Shown here piece after piece: positions 44,565 to 53,741 of a stretch of 64,000 nt of DNA. Every line of letters starts with the position of its first letter. The stretch's first letter is position 1. The translations under genes and the position numbers were made by a program. Source of the DNA: Pseudoalteromonas luteoviolacea (GTDB taxonomy: Bacteria > Pseudomonadota > Gammaproteobacteria > Enterobacterales > Alteromonadaceae). Below the pieces are notes generated by a model. That model saw only the letters and a program-made list of their open reading frames with translations, had not been told where the DNA came from and did no database searches. The stretch lies in the NCBI RefSeq assembly GCF_021654285.1, contig NZ_JAKFZS010000025.1, forward strand, positions 1-64,000. The letters run 5' to 3'.

Positions 44565-45374
44565 ATGTCAATTAATAAGCCAGCGCTACAGCCAAACCAT
44601 TGCTCAGATCTTATTCGTATGGGAAACAAGTTTGATGGTGGCTACGTTGTACCAAAATCTTATATATCAGGTACTGATACATTGTTGTCTCTTGGGATCA
44701 ATGATGACTGGAAATTTGATAAAGAGTTTCAAATGGAGAACCCTAACTCTAAAGTGGTTGGGGTTGATTATACTGTAGGCCTTGGTTTTATCGTTAAAAA
44801 GACGTTACAAAATAGTGTTAAGTCCTTAATTAATACAATTTTGTTTCGCCATGATAAACGTAATAAATATTGGACTCGCTTACTTAATTGTGTCTTTTTC
44901 TACTCGTTCTTTCGCGATAAAAATATTCATTTAAAGCGTCGTGTAAGTGATAAGTCTGATCAGCTCGATATTAGCTTAGATGAACTAATCGAACAATACT
45001 GCGGTAGTAAAAGTGATACTGTATTTCTTAAGATGGATATTGAAGGCGCTGAGTATCAGGTAATCGGCGATTTATGTAAACATGCTAACAGAATAAATGT
45101 TGTAGCGGCGGAGTTCCACAACTTAGATACAAAAAGTAATGAGTTCAATCAGTTCATTGAAGCCATATCAGAGCACTTTTACATTGTACATATTCATGGT
45201 AATAACTATGGTAGATATGTTGATTCAATTGATTTTCCAGAAACAGTAGAGATCACCTTCATCAATAAATCTCTCATGTCGAATGTAAAAGTTTCTAAAA
45301 ATAGTTACCCAGTTGAGGGGTTGGACTTTCCAAATAATCCGAAAAAGCCTGATTATCGACTATGTTTTGAGTAA
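44565..45374 (+). CDS. FkbM-family SAM-dependent methyltransferase
   Basis: 269 residues. The Rossmann core has the SAM-binding NxxV-GVDYTVG (NSKVVGVDYTV) and the FkbM signature FLKMDIEGAEYQVIGDL (about residues 163-180), with KMDIEGAE acidic motif. FkbM enzymes O-methylate sugars, polyketides and peptides; substrate here is unknown. AGGAAGTAAA before the start. Alone; the GG-leader peptides are in the wider neighbourhood but not adjacent. Confidence 0.8.
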   Translation: MSINKPALQPNHCSDLIRMGNKFDGGYVVPKSYISGTDTLLSLGINDDWKFDKEFQMENPNSKVVGVDYTVGLGFIVKKTLQNSVKSLINTILFRHDKRNKYWTRLLNCVFFYSFFRDKNIHLKRRVSDKSDQLDISLDELIEQYCGSKSDTVFLKMDIEGAEYQVIGDLCKHANRINVVAAEFHNLDTKSNEFNQFIEAISEHFYIVHIHGNNYGRYVDSIDFPETVEITFINKSLMSNVKVSKNSYPVEGLDFPNNPKKPDYRLCFE

Positions 45375-45578
45375 TTATATGCGGTTGCAACACTGAGAGC
45401 TTGCTTATCAAGCGGTAATCATAAGCCAAATTTTAATGTCAAGTATACAAGCGCTTGAGTAAAGGTATGTAGCAGAAGCGACGGTGCTCTTTTTGAGATG
45501 TGAAAGCTTAAAACTCATTTATGTTTTAATTATAAGTAATATTTATAATAATTAAAATTAAAGTTTTTATTATATTAA

Positions 45579-45612
45579 TCACTAGAGCTTTTGATAAAGC
45601 TCTAGTGATTTT
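45579..45612. terminator. Long-stem terminator near the end of the 45,634 gene
   Basis: TCACTAGAGCTTT-TGAT-AAAGCTCTAGTGA (13-bp perfect stem) with ATTTT on one side. Acts on the minus-strand gene or both. Confidence 0.65.
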
Positions 45613-45633
45613 CTCTAATGTGAGCCTATTTTA

Positions 45634-45999
45634 TTACATGCCATTTTCATAAAACATTACAGCTCTATTAGTCAACTCAGAGGTGCCGTCTTTATAAAAA
45701 ATATGTGCTGTCATGCTTTTATATTGGAATGATCGTACTGTAACCGCACACTGTGTACCACTGCAACTACGATTGTTGTTCCATTGAACTCTCTCGATTG
45801 GTTTTGTCACATCTTTTAAATAAAAAACGCCGCTCGATGAATTTCTGAAACTAAAATCCATAGCCCAACAATTTGAAGTGCCACTATTATGTGACTGACC
45901 ATTTAATGAATTAACACGGCATACCAACTCTGCTGAAAAGGCAGAGTTTGCAAAAAAGCCAGTTGTTAAAGCTAACGCTAACATAGTTGAATTTTTCAT
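45634..45999 (-). CDS. Small secreted Cys-containing protein
   Basis: 121 residues. Signal MKNSTMLALALTTGFFANSAFSA; mature part with four Cys (LVCRVN, SNCWAM, RSCSGTQC), a possible two-disulfide fold, and Ser/Asn-rich loops. AAGGA six bases before ATG. No family recognised. It lies upstream of the TonB receptor but in the opposite direction, so its promoter shares the 280-bp region carrying the receptor's Zur-like box. Confidence 0.55.
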   Translation of the reverse strand: MKNSTMLALALTTGFFANSAFSAELVCRVNSLNGQSHNSGTSNCWAMDFSFRNSSSGVFYLKDVTKPIERVQWNNNRSCSGTQCAVTVRSFQYKSMTAHIFYKDGTSELTNRAVMFYENGM

Positions 46000-46248
46000 T
46001 TTCTTTCCTTGTTATTATTAATTATTCATGTTTTAAGAAGTTTTAAATTTAAATATTATATTTATTTAAGTCAAACATTTAACCATTAAAATATTTTAAT
46101 GAAATTTAATTTCGTAAAATCGCGATATTACTTTTTATTTTATTAAAGTAGTTAAGCAGGTAAATCAGAAGGTTACAAATTGATGATTGATGGTGCGTTA
46201 TTGCGAATAGATCTTAACAGTGGCTTTGACACATGTTAAAGTACCTAA

Positions 46249-46268
46249 AAACGTTATAACATATCAAA
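46249..46268. promoter_or_regulatory. Putative Zur operator of the TonB receptor gene
   Basis: AAACGTTATAACATATCAAA; the minus strand reads GATATGTTATAACGTT, matching the TATGTTATAAC core of the other sites. It ends 13 bp before the receptor's start codon. Confidence 0.6.
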
Positions 46269-46281
46269 TAAAGGATTTGTA

Positions 46282-48411
46282 ATGAAACCCCTTAACTATG
46301 CTTGCCGTTTAAGCGTACTTACTCTCTCTCTTGCTGCTATTTTCTCTGCACAAGCTCAAAACAGCATCGAAACAATCGAAGTCAAAGGTGAGCGTCAAGC
46401 TTATCGTGGTGAGTTTTCTCATCTTGAAACGCCAGAAGCGATTTTTGAATTTGATGCGCAGTTAATTGAAAATACAGGGTTAACTGATCTGACAGATGTG
46501 CTCGATATGTCAGCTTCTGTGAGCCGCCAAAATAGTCTAGGTGGCCTTTGGGATAGCTATGCTATTCGCGGATTCTTCGGTGACGAAAATGTACCAAGTG
46601 GATACTTGGTAAATGGATTTAATGCAGGACGTGGCTTTTCAGGGCCACGTGATGTATCTGGCATTGAGCGTATTGAAGTTTTAAAAGGGCCAAAAGCTGC
46701 ACTGTATGGCCGAGGTGAGCCTGGTGGTTCAATTAACCTTGTAACTAAAAAAGCCACTTTTGATGATGCAAGCTCGGTTCAACTTACCGCAGGTAACCGC
46801 GCATACCGCCGTTTTGAGGCTGACGTGAATACGGTCATTAGTGATGATGTAGCTGGCCGTTTTATTGGGTTTTATCAAGAGGAAGATAGCTTCCGTGACA
46901 CCATTGAAACGCAAAAGCATGGTCTAATGACGTCATTGGTCTTCAAGCAAAGCGAACGCTCGCAAATTTTTTATGATTTAGAGTATGCTGAGAATGAGAT
47001 CCCATTTGACCGCGGTATCATTGCCGTTGGGGGGAATTTTGAGTTCATGCCAATTGAACGCTTTTTAGGTGAGCCCAGTGATGGCCCTACAACAACCAGT
47101 GTCCTAGGTCATCAATTACAGTGGAATTATGACCTAAACGATACATGGGAGCTGAGCTCTGCCGCTGCGTATCGCCAAACTGAATTAGACAGCTTCTCAA
47201 GTGATGTAGAACTTTTACCATCGCATCAAAAGTTCTACTTTGACGGACAAACGTTATCTAGACAGCACCGTGAGCGCCATTATGATACGGATCAATATGT
47301 TGTGCGTTTCGAAGTGGCGGGCGAGCTTGAAACAGGTTCAATCAAGCACAACATCATTGCAGGTGTTGACTATGATAGATTTGAGTATGATAGAGCCTAC
47401 TTAGTTGCCAGAGGTGTACCAGTATCACCGACTGCTTCGGATCAAGATCTATATGCGATCAACGTGCATAACCCAGTTTATGGTCAAGTAACGCCGGGTG
47501 AACGTCTCCCCGCCGTTGTTACTCAAGAAAATCAGTGGTCGACAGGTTTGTACATCCAAAACCAGATTGAATTGAGTGATACATTGCAAGTGCGTATTGG
47601 CGGTCGTTTTGATTCAATGAAGCAAACTTTAGATGACAAACGTAGAGATATTTATACAGAACATTCTGAAACGCGTTTTAGCCCGCAACTGGGTGTTGTA
47701 TATCAAGTCGCTGATAATTGGTCTGTCTATTCCTCTTATGGCCAAGGGTATCGTATGAATCTTGGTGCTGACTTCAAAGGCAATGTATTTGATTTGAACG
47801 AAACAGATTCACTAGAGTTTGGTACTAAGTTGTCTCTACTTGATAATAATTTAGATATTGCCGTAGCGTATTTTGATAATGAGCAGAAGAATATCATTGT
47901 TGCAGATCCTAACCCTGATCACCGAGGCGCAGGGCTTTCGATTGGTAAAGCAAGTAGTGCAGGTTACGAACTGGATATCGCCGGTCAATTACCCGCGGAT
48001 ATTAAAGTGAAATTCTCTTACATGTACCTAGACGCACAGGTTGAGGAAGACTACGTCGATTCAGCTATTTATGTGTCGATTAAACAAGGTGATGATCTGT
48101 TAAACATTCCAGAGCATTCGGCTAGCTTGCAAGTCAGTCAAGAGTATGTGGTAAGTGGCAATGCACTGACCGTCGGTGGCGGTCTTCAGTATGTGGATGA
48201 GCGCCTAGGCCAACGTGGTGTTGACTTTTACCTCCCTTCTTACGTGACAGCTAACTTATTCGCTAATTATGATATTAATGCTCAGTGGTCAGTAAAAGCA
48301 CAAGTCCATAATGCCTTTGATCGCAAACACTTTACGAACTCTTATACGCAGTTCTGGGTGCAGCCTGGTGAGCCTCGTAAAGTATTACTGTCTACGTCTT
48401 ATCAGTTTTAA
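46282..48411 (+). CDS. TonB-dependent siderophore-type receptor, probable metallophore receptor
   Basis: 709 residues. Signal RLSVLTLSLAAIFSAQAQ, TonB box region ETIEVKGE, plug domain with YAIRGFFGDENVPSGYLVNG and RIEVLKGPKAALYGRGEPGG, the hallmark of siderophore receptors, then a 22-strand barrel ending RKVLLSTSYQF. AAGGA upstream. A Zur-like box immediately precedes it. Its location before the RND and nicotianamine-synthase-like genes makes it the candidate receptor for the locally made metallophore (inference), parallel to CntO/ZrmA of the pseudopaline system. It is monocistronic, ended by a strong terminator. Confidence 0.88.
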   Translation: MKPLNYACRLSVLTLSLAAIFSAQAQNSIETIEVKGERQAYRGEFSHLETPEAIFEFDAQLIENTGLTDLTDVLDMSASVSRQNSLGGLWDSYAIRGFFGDENVPSGYLVNGFNAGRGFSGPRDVSGIERIEVLKGPKAALYGRGEPGGSINLVTKKATFDDASSVQLTAGNRAYRRFEADVNTVISDDVAGRFIGFYQEEDSFRDTIETQKHGLMTSLVFKQSERSQIFYDLEYAENEIPFDRGIIAVGGNFEFMPIERFLGEPSDGPTTTSVLGHQLQWNYDLNDTWELSSAAAYRQTELDSFSSDVELLPSHQKFYFDGQTLSRQHRERHYDTDQYVVRFEVAGELETGSIKHNIIAGVDYDRFEYDRAYLVARGVPVSPTASDQDLYAINVHNPVYGQVTPGERLPAVVTQENQWSTGLYIQNQIELSDTLQVRIGGRFDSMKQTLDDKRRDIYTEHSETRFSPQLGVVYQVADNWSVYSSYGQGYRMNLGADFKGNVFDLNETDSLEFGTKLSLLDNNLDIAVAYFDNEQKNIIVADPNPDHRGAGLSIGKASSAGYELDIAGQLPADIKVKFSYMYLDAQVEEDYVDSAIYVSIKQGDDLLNIPEHSASLQVSQEYVVSGNALTVGGGLQYVDERLGQRGVDFYLPSYVTANLFANYDINAQWSVKAQVHNAFDRKHFTNSYTQFWVQPGEPRKVLLSTSYQF

Positions 48412-48444
48412 GAACAACGACAGAGACTAATAAGTCTTAACAAA

Positions 48445-48481
48445 ATGCCTTGGTAAGTCTCCCTACCAAGGCATTTTTTTA
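48445..48481. terminator. Strong terminator
   Basis: ATGCCTTGGTA / TACCAAGGCAT 11-bp stem followed by seven Ts. Between the receptor and the convergent RND gene. Confidence 0.85.
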
Positions 48482-51400
48482 TGCTTGTTGTGAAATCAAG
48501 CGCCGTTGTATGTTACTGAATATTCCTTTGATGTCCTCTAGTACGACATATAAGCAAGGTACCATTATTAGGGTAACAAATGTGGCGAAGAGTACTGAGA
48601 AGCTCAGAGAAATGGCGGTTGGAATAACAAATTGCGCCTGTAAGCTTGATTCAAACATGATAGGGACTAAGCCCAAAAACGTGGTCAAAGATGTCAAAAA
48701 TATGGCTCTAAAACGGGACACACCCGCATCGATGACCGCGTCTTTAATATCTTGACCCAGAGTTCGGCTTTTATTTATCACATGTGTCATGACCAATGAG
48801 TCATTGAGCACAACGCCAGCTGCGGCGATGATACCAAAAATAGACATCATGCTTAGGCTATAGCCTAAAATGAAATGGCCCCATAGCGCACCGACTAAGG
48901 CAAAGGGGATAACCGACATCACGATAACAGGTTGAGCATAACTTTGTAGCGGCAGTGCGAGTAATACATAGACAACTAACAGTCCGACAATGGCGAAGCT
49001 GACCACTTGGCTTTGCTCTTTACGCTGCTCTAATAGCGCACCGCCGAGCTGTGTCATAAGCTCCGGATGTTTTACTTTAAGCTGAGGCAGAAGTGTCTCT
49101 TCGATTAATTTAGCGACGTCATTGATGGCTGATACTTGCTCGTCGACATTGGCACTGATAGTGATAACTTGATGGCCTTGCTCACGAGTGATCACCGAGA
49201 TCCCAGGTACTTCGACGGTTGTGGCAATATCACCAAAAAATACCTGTTCGCCTTTGGGGAGTGTAATGAGCGTTCTATTTATTTCACTGACTTTTTCACG
49301 ATCAGCATGTACGCCTTTGACCATAAAGATCACTTCTTGCCCTTCACGCATTACACGCTGCATCTCTATACCAAAATATCGGGCTGCAAGTTGTGAGGTC
49401 ACATCACTTGCGGTGATTTGTAATTGGTGTGCCAATGGCTTGAGCTGCACTTGATATTCAGTTTGTGCGCTATCAAGTGAAGAAAAAACACTGTGTACGC
49501 CGTCTACACTATTTAGTTTGTCGATGAAGTCCTTACTTGCCAGTTGTAAAGTTGCGATGTCGTGTGCAAACAGCTGGTACTGTAAGTCTCCTTTCTCCGC
49601 AATATCAATGACATCTGATTCAATAGTAAACTTTTTAACTCCAGGTATAGTGGGGAGGGCTTCTCGCCAGCGCCTGGCTAATTCAAAGGTATTAAAAGGT
49701 CTGTCTGCTTCGGCGACTAACGGCGTGACAACTTCAGCTTCAGTCAGATGATCAACGCGTGTATACATGGCATCGACCATGATTTTGCCTGTTTCAGCTT
49801 GTATTTCTTGCTCCACTCGTTGAATCAAGCTTTCAATTTGCCTTACCGCTTCCAGTGTCTGCGCCTCTGAGACGTTATTATTCATTTGAATGTTGATCGA
49901 CGGATAGTCATGCGGCACTTTAGGTACTGGCGTAAAGCGAACTTGGCCACTGATAAGCAGGCTCACTGAAAAAACCAGCATCAAGATAAAGCCTGTGATC
50001 ACCGCATACCTATGTTTGATGCATAGCTTAAGCATCGGCACGTATCTTTTGTTTAACCCTTGTTGAAAGTGATTATTAAAGCGCGAACGCCAGTGTGTGC
50101 TAGACAGCTTAGGCATAGGAGTAGAAGCGAGGTGAGCAGGTAAAATCAGTTTTGACTCGATAAGACTGAAAAATAAACATAAGATGCACACGCCAGCAAT
50201 GGCAATAAATTGACCTGAGTTGGGACCTGTGCTGAACATAAAGGGCATAAATACAGCGATGGTTGTTAACACGCCAAATGTGGCAGGCATGGCGACTTTT
50301 TGCGTACCGAGAATGATTTGCTGATTAGAGTGTCCATGCTTTTCTATTTGCTCACACACGCTTTCACCGATGACGATGGCGTCGTCTACCACAATGCCGA
50401 GCACCATGATGAAGGCAAATAATGAAACCAAATTCATGGTGACGCCGAGTAACGGCATCAACCAGAATGCGCCGAGCATGGCAACGGGTAGGCCTAACAT
50501 GACCCAAATGGCCAGTCGGGTGCGTAAAAACACTGCGAGTACGATAAAGACGAGTAGGGCACCCTGAGCTAGGTTGCTTAACATCATATTTAATCGGCCA
50601 TCTAGGTAGTAGGTTACGTCGACAAATTCGTAAATCTCTACTTCGCTTGGCAGTGTTTGGCGCTTGCGCTCAATGTATGGCTTTACGGTGTCCACAACTT
50701 GTGTAAGTGACTGCTCTTTATCAGCTAATACCATAATATACAGAGCGCGCTTACCGTTAAATCGCCCCTGATTGAGTGACTCTTTAAAGCCGTCTTTGAT
50801 AATAGCAATGTCCTTTAGGTAAATCTTTTCACCTAGCAAGCCGGTTAAAATCGGCACTTCTGCTATCCCCAGACCAGTGTATTGGCGGGATTGCATTCTA
50901 AGGTAGATGTTACCGCTGGCAGTTTTAATTTGTCCTGCGGAGAGGTTATTTGATTGAGCCCGCAGTGCTGTTACAACTTGTGCAAGGGTTAGGTTGTATT
51001 CTCTTAGTTTATCAGGTGCGATTTCTATGGCGACTTCATAGTCAGGCATCGCAGATAGGTCGACATGAGAGATCCCTTTCAATTGTAATAATTCATCTCT
51101 CAGTTCATCTCCCAGCCGCCTTAATGACACTGGGTCATCCAAGCCCGATACAACGACGCTAAATGCACGTTGCCTTTGCACATTTTCATACACCAACAAG
51201 GGTTCCATATCGTTTGGAAAAGTTGCGATGCTGTCGAGCTTTAACTTGATCTCATCTAGTCGTGAGGCCACGTTTTCGTTGTTATGGAGCTGAATTTCGA
51301 TATGGCCACCGGAAGGAGAAGCGGTACTGACAATGCGCTTTATCCCCACTTGAGGTTTCAAGGCCTGCTCGACTTTTATCAAAATGTTTTCTTCTATCTC

Positions 51401-51583
51401 TTTAGCTGATGCACCAAGCTGTACTGCTCTGATGGTCACCTTATTGCTATCTGATATTGGAAAGGTTTGCCGTTGAATACTGTTGTAGCCAAGTATCCCC
51501 ATGCAAACAATCAGTAATAACATTAAGTTAGCGGCAACAGGGTGATTAACAAAGTAACCTATCAAACCTGGACGCTGACTCAT
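48479..51583 (-). CDS. RND efflux permease (AcrB/MexB superfamily)
   Basis: 1,034 residues, the usual length. N-terminal FVNHPVAANLMLLLIVCMGILG helix, two large periplasmic loops, GIVVDDAIVIGESV and LGIVVDDA motif with the proton-relay Asp pair (about residues 400), and a second block of five helices at 860-1010 (AIVGLLVVYVLLALPLQSYAQP, GIIAAAGVVLNDSLVM). It is of the subtype found with short adaptor proteins and usually recruits TolC. It overlaps the adaptor gene by 4 bp, so it is translated as a unit. Substrate not predictable; export of the metallophore or of metal is a possibility from location only. Confidence 0.9.
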   Translation of the reverse strand: MSQRPGLIGYFVNHPVAANLMLLLIVCMGILGYNSIQRQTFPISDSNKVTIRAVQLGASAKEIEENILIKVEQALKPQVGIKRIVSTASPSGGHIEIQLHNNENVASRLDEIKLKLDSIATFPNDMEPLLVYENVQRQRAFSVVVSGLDDPVSLRRLGDELRDELLQLKGISHVDLSAMPDYEVAIEIAPDKLREYNLTLAQVVTALRAQSNNLSAGQIKTASGNIYLRMQSRQYTGLGIAEVPILTGLLGEKIYLKDIAIIKDGFKESLNQGRFNGKRALYIMVLADKEQSLTQVVDTVKPYIERKRQTLPSEVEIYEFVDVTYYLDGRLNMMLSNLAQGALLVFIVLAVFLRTRLAIWVMLGLPVAMLGAFWLMPLLGVTMNLVSLFAFIMVLGIVVDDAIVIGESVCEQIEKHGHSNQQIILGTQKVAMPATFGVLTTIAVFMPFMFSTGPNSGQFIAIAGVCILCLFFSLIESKLILPAHLASTPMPKLSSTHWRSRFNNHFQQGLNKRYVPMLKLCIKHRYAVITGFILMLVFSVSLLISGQVRFTPVPKVPHDYPSINIQMNNNVSEAQTLEAVRQIESLIQRVEQEIQAETGKIMVDAMYTRVDHLTEAEVVTPLVAEADRPFNTFELARRWREALPTIPGVKKFTIESDVIDIAEKGDLQYQLFAHDIATLQLASKDFIDKLNSVDGVHSVFSSLDSAQTEYQVQLKPLAHQLQITASDVTSQLAARYFGIEMQRVMREGQEVIFMVKGVHADREKVSEINRTLITLPKGEQVFFGDIATTVEVPGISVITREQGHQVITISANVDEQVSAINDVAKLIEETLLPQLKVKHPELMTQLGGALLEQRKEQSQVVSFAIVGLLVVYVLLALPLQSYAQPVIVMSVIPFALVGALWGHFILGYSLSMMSIFGIIAAAGVVLNDSLVMTHVINKSRTLGQDIKDAVIDAGVSRFRAIFLTSLTTFLGLVPIMFESSLQAQFVIPTAISLSFSVLFATFVTLIMVPCLYVVLEDIKGIFSNIQRRLISQQA

Positions 51584-52752
51584 TGGTTATCTCCTTTGTC
51601 TGCCAATTGCACGTTAGCGGTTTGTTGTTTTACTTGCATGCCATGCTGTGGATATTCAGGGAGCCGTGTCACAAGCTGATAGCGTTGCTGTTTGGGGGCG
51701 GCTATCAGTGCAAAGTCCTGCTCTTGGCGAAGTACAGGCGCAGAATACTTGGTCAGAGTTTGACTCTCATCTAGTAACCATACCGCCTTATTTTTAAGCT
51801 GTGCTTGCGGTATTTTGAGGACGTTTTCAAGCGTTATTCCATTGACATTGGCTTGTAAAAATTGACCAAAATACAAGGGGGTATTATCGCTATGTAATGC
51901 GTAGGGGTCGTCAATTCTTATTACATAGTATGCCATGCGTGTTTGCTCATTAAAGCGGCCCGTATGGCGTGTTAAAACGCCGTTTCTTTCAATGCTGCCG
52001 GTGCTTATTTGGACGTCTGTGATCGGCAAGGTTGGTAAAAATGGACGGTCAAATCCAGCAATGGGTACATGCATTTCGCCATAACTTAAATTCACCAGCT
52101 GGCCTAGTGCTTGCGCTTTAGACACGACTTGCCCAAGCCCCGTATGTCGGTTGGTTACAAGTGCATCATATGGTGCATAGTATTTTGTTCTTAAAAGGTT
52201 TTTGTTGGCTTTCTCTAAGCTTGCTTGCGCAGCTTTTAAGCGAGCTTTGGCGCTCGCTACTTGGGGCTTTCTCAGTGCAAGTTCGGTGGTATTGGGGTTA
52301 TGTGCCCACTCTTTTTTAGCGACAGCTGCCTTAGCCAGTTCTTCAGACAGAGTTGCTTGTGCAAGTGCTAGATTTGCTTGTTTGTCTTTTACTTCAGTCT
52401 CGTAATCAAACGGGTCAAGTGAAGCTAAAACTTCGCCCTTTTTGACGATCCCGCCCTCAATGAACTTGTTATTTAACCACACGATTTTGCCACTGAGTTC
52501 AAACGCAATGTCGGTTTGCTCGCTCGGTTGCAATACACCAGAAAGCGAAAGCTTTGTCCGATAATCAACAATAGTTAAAGGCTGTGTCACAACTGTTGGG
52601 CGAGTGTCTATGCGCGGGGATACTGCGACTTCTTTTTTTCCGAATATAAGGAGTGCTGCGCACGCTGAACCGCCTAAAATTAATACAGCAAGCAAGACCA
52701 GTAATCGCCTTGTATGTGTATGATAATAAGACTTATTTTTATTTATTCCCAT
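51580..52752 (-). CDS. RND periplasmic adaptor (HlyD/MFP type)
   Basis: 390 residues. Membrane anchor RRLLVLLAVLILGGSACAALLIFG near residues 15-38; then the lipoyl/barrel-sandwich halves (LSGVLQPSEQTDIAFELSGKIVWLN and ALVTNRHTGLGQVV) separated by a helical hairpin with coiled-coil character (EVKDKQANLALAQATLSEELAKAAVAKKE, about 110-190). A beta-barrel follows and a membrane-proximal end. Couples the permease to an outer-membrane channel. First gene of the two-gene operon; a palindrome precedes it by 38 bp. Confidence 0.88.
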   Translation of the reverse strand: MGINKNKSYYHTHTRRLLVLLAVLILGGSACAALLIFGKKEVAVSPRIDTRPTVVTQPLTIVDYRTKLSLSGVLQPSEQTDIAFELSGKIVWLNNKFIEGGIVKKGEVLASLDPFDYETEVKDKQANLALAQATLSEELAKAAVAKKEWAHNPNTTELALRKPQVASAKARLKAAQASLEKANKNLLRTKYYAPYDALVTNRHTGLGQVVSKAQALGQLVNLSYGEMHVPIAGFDRPFLPTLPITDVQISTGSIERNGVLTRHTGRFNEQTRMAYYVIRIDDPYALHSDNTPLYFGQFLQANVNGITLENVLKIPQAQLKNKAVWLLDESQTLTKYSAPVLRQEQDFALIAAPKQQRYQLVTRLPEYPQHGMQVKQQTANVQLADKGDNQ

Positions 52753-52789
52753 GAAAAAAGACTCTGTCTGTATTTATTTTAATCGTAAA

Positions 52790-52807
52790 TTTTATGTTTA
52801 CATAAAA
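52790..52807. promoter_or_regulatory. Perfect palindrome upstream of the RND operon
   Basis: TTTTATG-TTTA-CATAAAA, a 7-4-7 inverted repeat. It could be a second, divergent Zur-type half of the intergenic region or a site for another repressor (its spacer differs from the Zur-like boxes). Confidence 0.45.
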
Positions 52808-52869
52808 TGTAAGTTATTAAGTAGAATGAATTTATTCATCTTAATTGGTTTACATCAAGGTTACTTGTA

Positions 52870-52889
52870 AGTTATGTTATAACATAAAA
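52870..52889 (+). promoter_or_regulatory. Putative Zur operator of the nicotianamine-synthase-like operon
   Basis: AGTTATGTTATAACATAAAA contains TTATGTTATAACATAA, a perfect 16-bp palindrome, the cleanest of the five copies. About 30 bp before the start codon. Confidence 0.7.
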
Positions 52890-52916
52890 CAGGGGCAATA
52901 TAGTAAATTCTTCGTT

Positions 52917-53738
52917 ATGAATATTTCAAATCAGGCACTCGTTCACGCAACTAAAATCGTGGATGGATTCCAACATATCAAGTCAATGTCCGCACTTGAG
53001 ATCACCCCAGACAATATGACGACGTTTCATCAGTTTTTGGACTTGCTTTCTAATGAGCATGGCAGTGACTTTGCAGATAATGTTTTGGCGCAACAAGAGA
53101 TCCAAGCGATAAAACCTGGGATCCAGCAACTGTTCAGTCAGGCATCGAGCTTATATGAGCGACATTGGGCAGAGCGTATCGTTCAAAGTTCAGATTCAAA
53201 GTTGACTTTGAGCAACGAATATCCGTATTACAAACATTACCAACGGGCCACAGGGTTGGAGATAAACGCGATCCACTCATTGGCAGCGACGCCGGTCAAG
53301 AATGTATTAATGGTTGGCTCGGGCGCATTGCCATTAACGACACTGGCATTACATCAAAGTGGCTTGAGTGTTGATAACCTTGATATCAATGGCCCAGATC
53401 TATTATTGGGTCAGCAGGTGTGCGATGCACTGTCACAACAGCACCAAATGAAATTTATCCACAATGATATTTGTGAGCAAGGTAATCTTGACCAATATGA
53501 CGTGATTTGGCTTGCGGCCTTAGTCGGTGATGAGTCTTTGAAAGAGAAAATCATTGCGCACTTGTATGCACAGATGAAGCCGGGTGCACAGCTGGTTGTT
53601 CGTACAGCTTATAATTTACGCACCTTGTTATATCCAAGCATTGATGAGCAAGGTCTTGCGCCATTTCAGCTCAAACTGAAAATCCAAACCTATGCAGATA
53701 ACTTTCACTCAATTTTAATTGCGCAAAAGCCAGAGTAA
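52917..53738 (+). CDS. Nicotianamine-synthase-like enzyme (CntL/NAS family) for a metallophore
   Basis: 273 residues from ATG 52917, matching CntL-type lengths (about 270); an ATG 24 codons earlier would overlap the operator. Family signatures: NEYPYYKHYQRATGLE (catalytic-Glu region, compare P-Y-Y-x-x-Y...E of NAS), VLMVGSGALPLTTLAL (glycine-rich SAM-binding strand), VDNLDINGPDLLLG, and LAALVGDESLKEKIIAHL plus MKPGAQLVVRTAYNLRTLLYP near the end. NAS joins aminocarboxypropyl groups from SAM to an amino-acid acceptor, giving nicotianamine or the staphylopine/pseudopaline precursor. First gene of an apparent three-gene operon; the MFS gene starts 3 bp after its stop. Confidence 0.82.
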   Translation: MNISNQALVHATKIVDGFQHIKSMSALEITPDNMTTFHQFLDLLSNEHGSDFADNVLAQQEIQAIKPGIQQLFSQASSLYERHWAERIVQSSDSKLTLSNEYPYYKHYQRATGLEINAIHSLAATPVKNVLMVGSGALPLTTLALHQSGLSVDNLDINGPDLLLGQQVCDALSQQHQMKFIHNDICEQGNLDQYDVIWLAALVGDESLKEKIIAHLYAQMKPGAQLVVRTAYNLRTLLYPSIDEQGLAPFQLKLKIQTYADNFHSILIAQKPE

Positions 53739-53741
53739 CTT

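Noticed and set aside
48450..48755. 101-codon plus-strand frame opposite the RND gene
   Set aside because: Antisense to the strongly conserved RND permease C-terminus.
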